DNA of 38,073 nucleotides from Chryseobacterium sp. 39-10 (GTDB taxonomy: Bacteria; Bacteroidota; Bacteroidia; Flavobacteriales; Weeksellaceae): the NCBI GenBank assembly GCA_001898255.1, contig MKTK01000036.1, forward strand, positions 1 through 38,073, in the 5' to 3' direction. The position numbers were made by a program, and so were the translations under genes. Each line of letters begins with the position of its first letter. Position 1 is the first letter of the stretch. Under the pieces are notes generated by a model. It saw only the letters and a list, made by a program, of their open reading frames with translations, made no database searches and was not told the origin of the DNA. Positions 37,796 through 38,073 of the stretch are shown here, one piece after another.

Positions 37796-38073
37796 TGAAT
37801 AATATAGATTATAATCAGTCTGGCGGTTTTCCACTGTCAACCCAGATTTTAGACGCGAGCCAGGAGGCTTACAAAAACTTCAATGCCTTTGGGAATTTCG
37901 CAGGTGATCTTACGATCGTAACCGGTTGCGAAGATTCCAGCGGCGGAACCGTGACGAATGGTTTTGTTTCAATTTACGGTGAATTACTGCCATTTGTGGG
38001 AACAACCGTTACCGACAATGTGGTGATTATAGAAACGCCGGACGCCCGCGGATTTGAAGACGGTTCCGTGAAG
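37795..38073 (+). CDS. Tail fibre / collar-type protein, 5' part only
   Basis: The first 93 codons of a gene that runs off the window edge. It is beta-rich with Gly, Thr and Val (SGGTVTNGFVSIYGELLPF, NVVIIETPDARGFEDG), like fibre or tail-collar N-termini. It follows the baseplate genes, the expected place for the host-recognition gene. The start overlaps the previous stop. Confidence 0.6.
   Translation, partial: MNNIDYNQSGGFPLSTQILDASQEAYKNFNAFGNFAGDLTIVTGCEDSSGGTVTNGFVSIYGELLPFVGTTVTDNVVIIETPDARGFEDGSVK

Larger units (their letters stand above)
7938..38073 (+). mobile_element. Mu-like transposable prophage with contractile tail (right end beyond window)
   Basis: The gene set defines it: leftward repressor, Ner-like regulator, MuA-type DDE transposase, MuB-type ATPase, DUF3164 protein, GemA-like protein, Mu-type portal (DUF935), gpF-like and gpG-like head proteins, gp36-like protein, protease/scaffold, Mu-type major capsid, DUF2586-type sheath, tube, tape measure and baseplate genes. 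GC content is visibly higher than in the cassette array. All major genes are intact apart from a frame problem in the gpF-like N-terminus, so the phage may be functional. The left boundary given is approximate. Confidence 0.85.

Overview
The window looks like part of a chromosome from the Bacteroidota, most likely a Chryseobacterium-like member of the Weeksellaceae. Evidence for this is AT-rich host DNA, repeated TAnnTTTG-type -7 promoter boxes, weak Shine-Dalgarno sequences, and protein families common in that phylum (DUF6624, DUF3667). The genus is an inference from general resemblance and was not tested. There are two parts: a host accessory region (about 1-8,000) and a Mu-like transposable prophage (about 8,000 to beyond the right edge).

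Accessory region. Positions 1-420 hold microsatellite-like repeats. From about 571 to 7,535, seven unrelated AT-rich genes or gene pairs all point right and are separated by long related sequences. I read this as an integron-like gene cassette array. Each junction has the form AAC...G|TT. In four of the cassettes that can be read at both ends, the first 12-14 bases are the reverse complement of the bases just before the cassette's own terminal repeat: almost perfectly in three, moderately in one. This is the arrangement expected if palindromic attC-type sites close a circular cassette and are cut after the G. The sites are unusually long (about 145-375 bp). Most carry a rho-independent-type terminator after the left end, and four carry a TATATTTG promoter box exactly 4 nt before the cut point. 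Cargo: a DUF6624 lipoprotein, an APH-type kinase, a small membrane protein, a broken small membrane gene with a DUF3667 protein, a HEPN-like protein, a membrane-anchored protein, and a Fic protein truncated at its C-terminus. No integrase is present in the window.

Prophage. A leftward repressor (8,082-8,507) faces a rightward early operon: Ner/Cro-like regulator, MuA-type transposase, MuB-type ATPase, a second RecA-like ATPase, DUF3164, a GemA-like protein and a phage replication-type protein with several small ORFs. A tRNA-like element lies at 15,443-15,551. An AT-rich block at 17,821-19,530 has moron-like accessory genes. A palindromic operator/promoter drives a small gene at 19,533.

Late genes. 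These form two divergent operons. The leftward one (26,470 to 19,723) encodes small and large terminase, a gp36-like protein, the portal, a gpF-like head protein fused to a zinc-protease-like domain, a virion morphogenesis protein and a gp37-like protein. The rightward one (26,643 to the end) encodes protease/scaffold, major capsid, tail sheath, tail tube, tail chaperones with a likely -1 programmed frameshift, tape measure and baseplate proteins, and ends in a truncated tail-fibre/collar gene. A 21-bp tandem repeat lies between the two divergent operons. The phage is myovirus-like (contractile tail). Its right end is outside the window.
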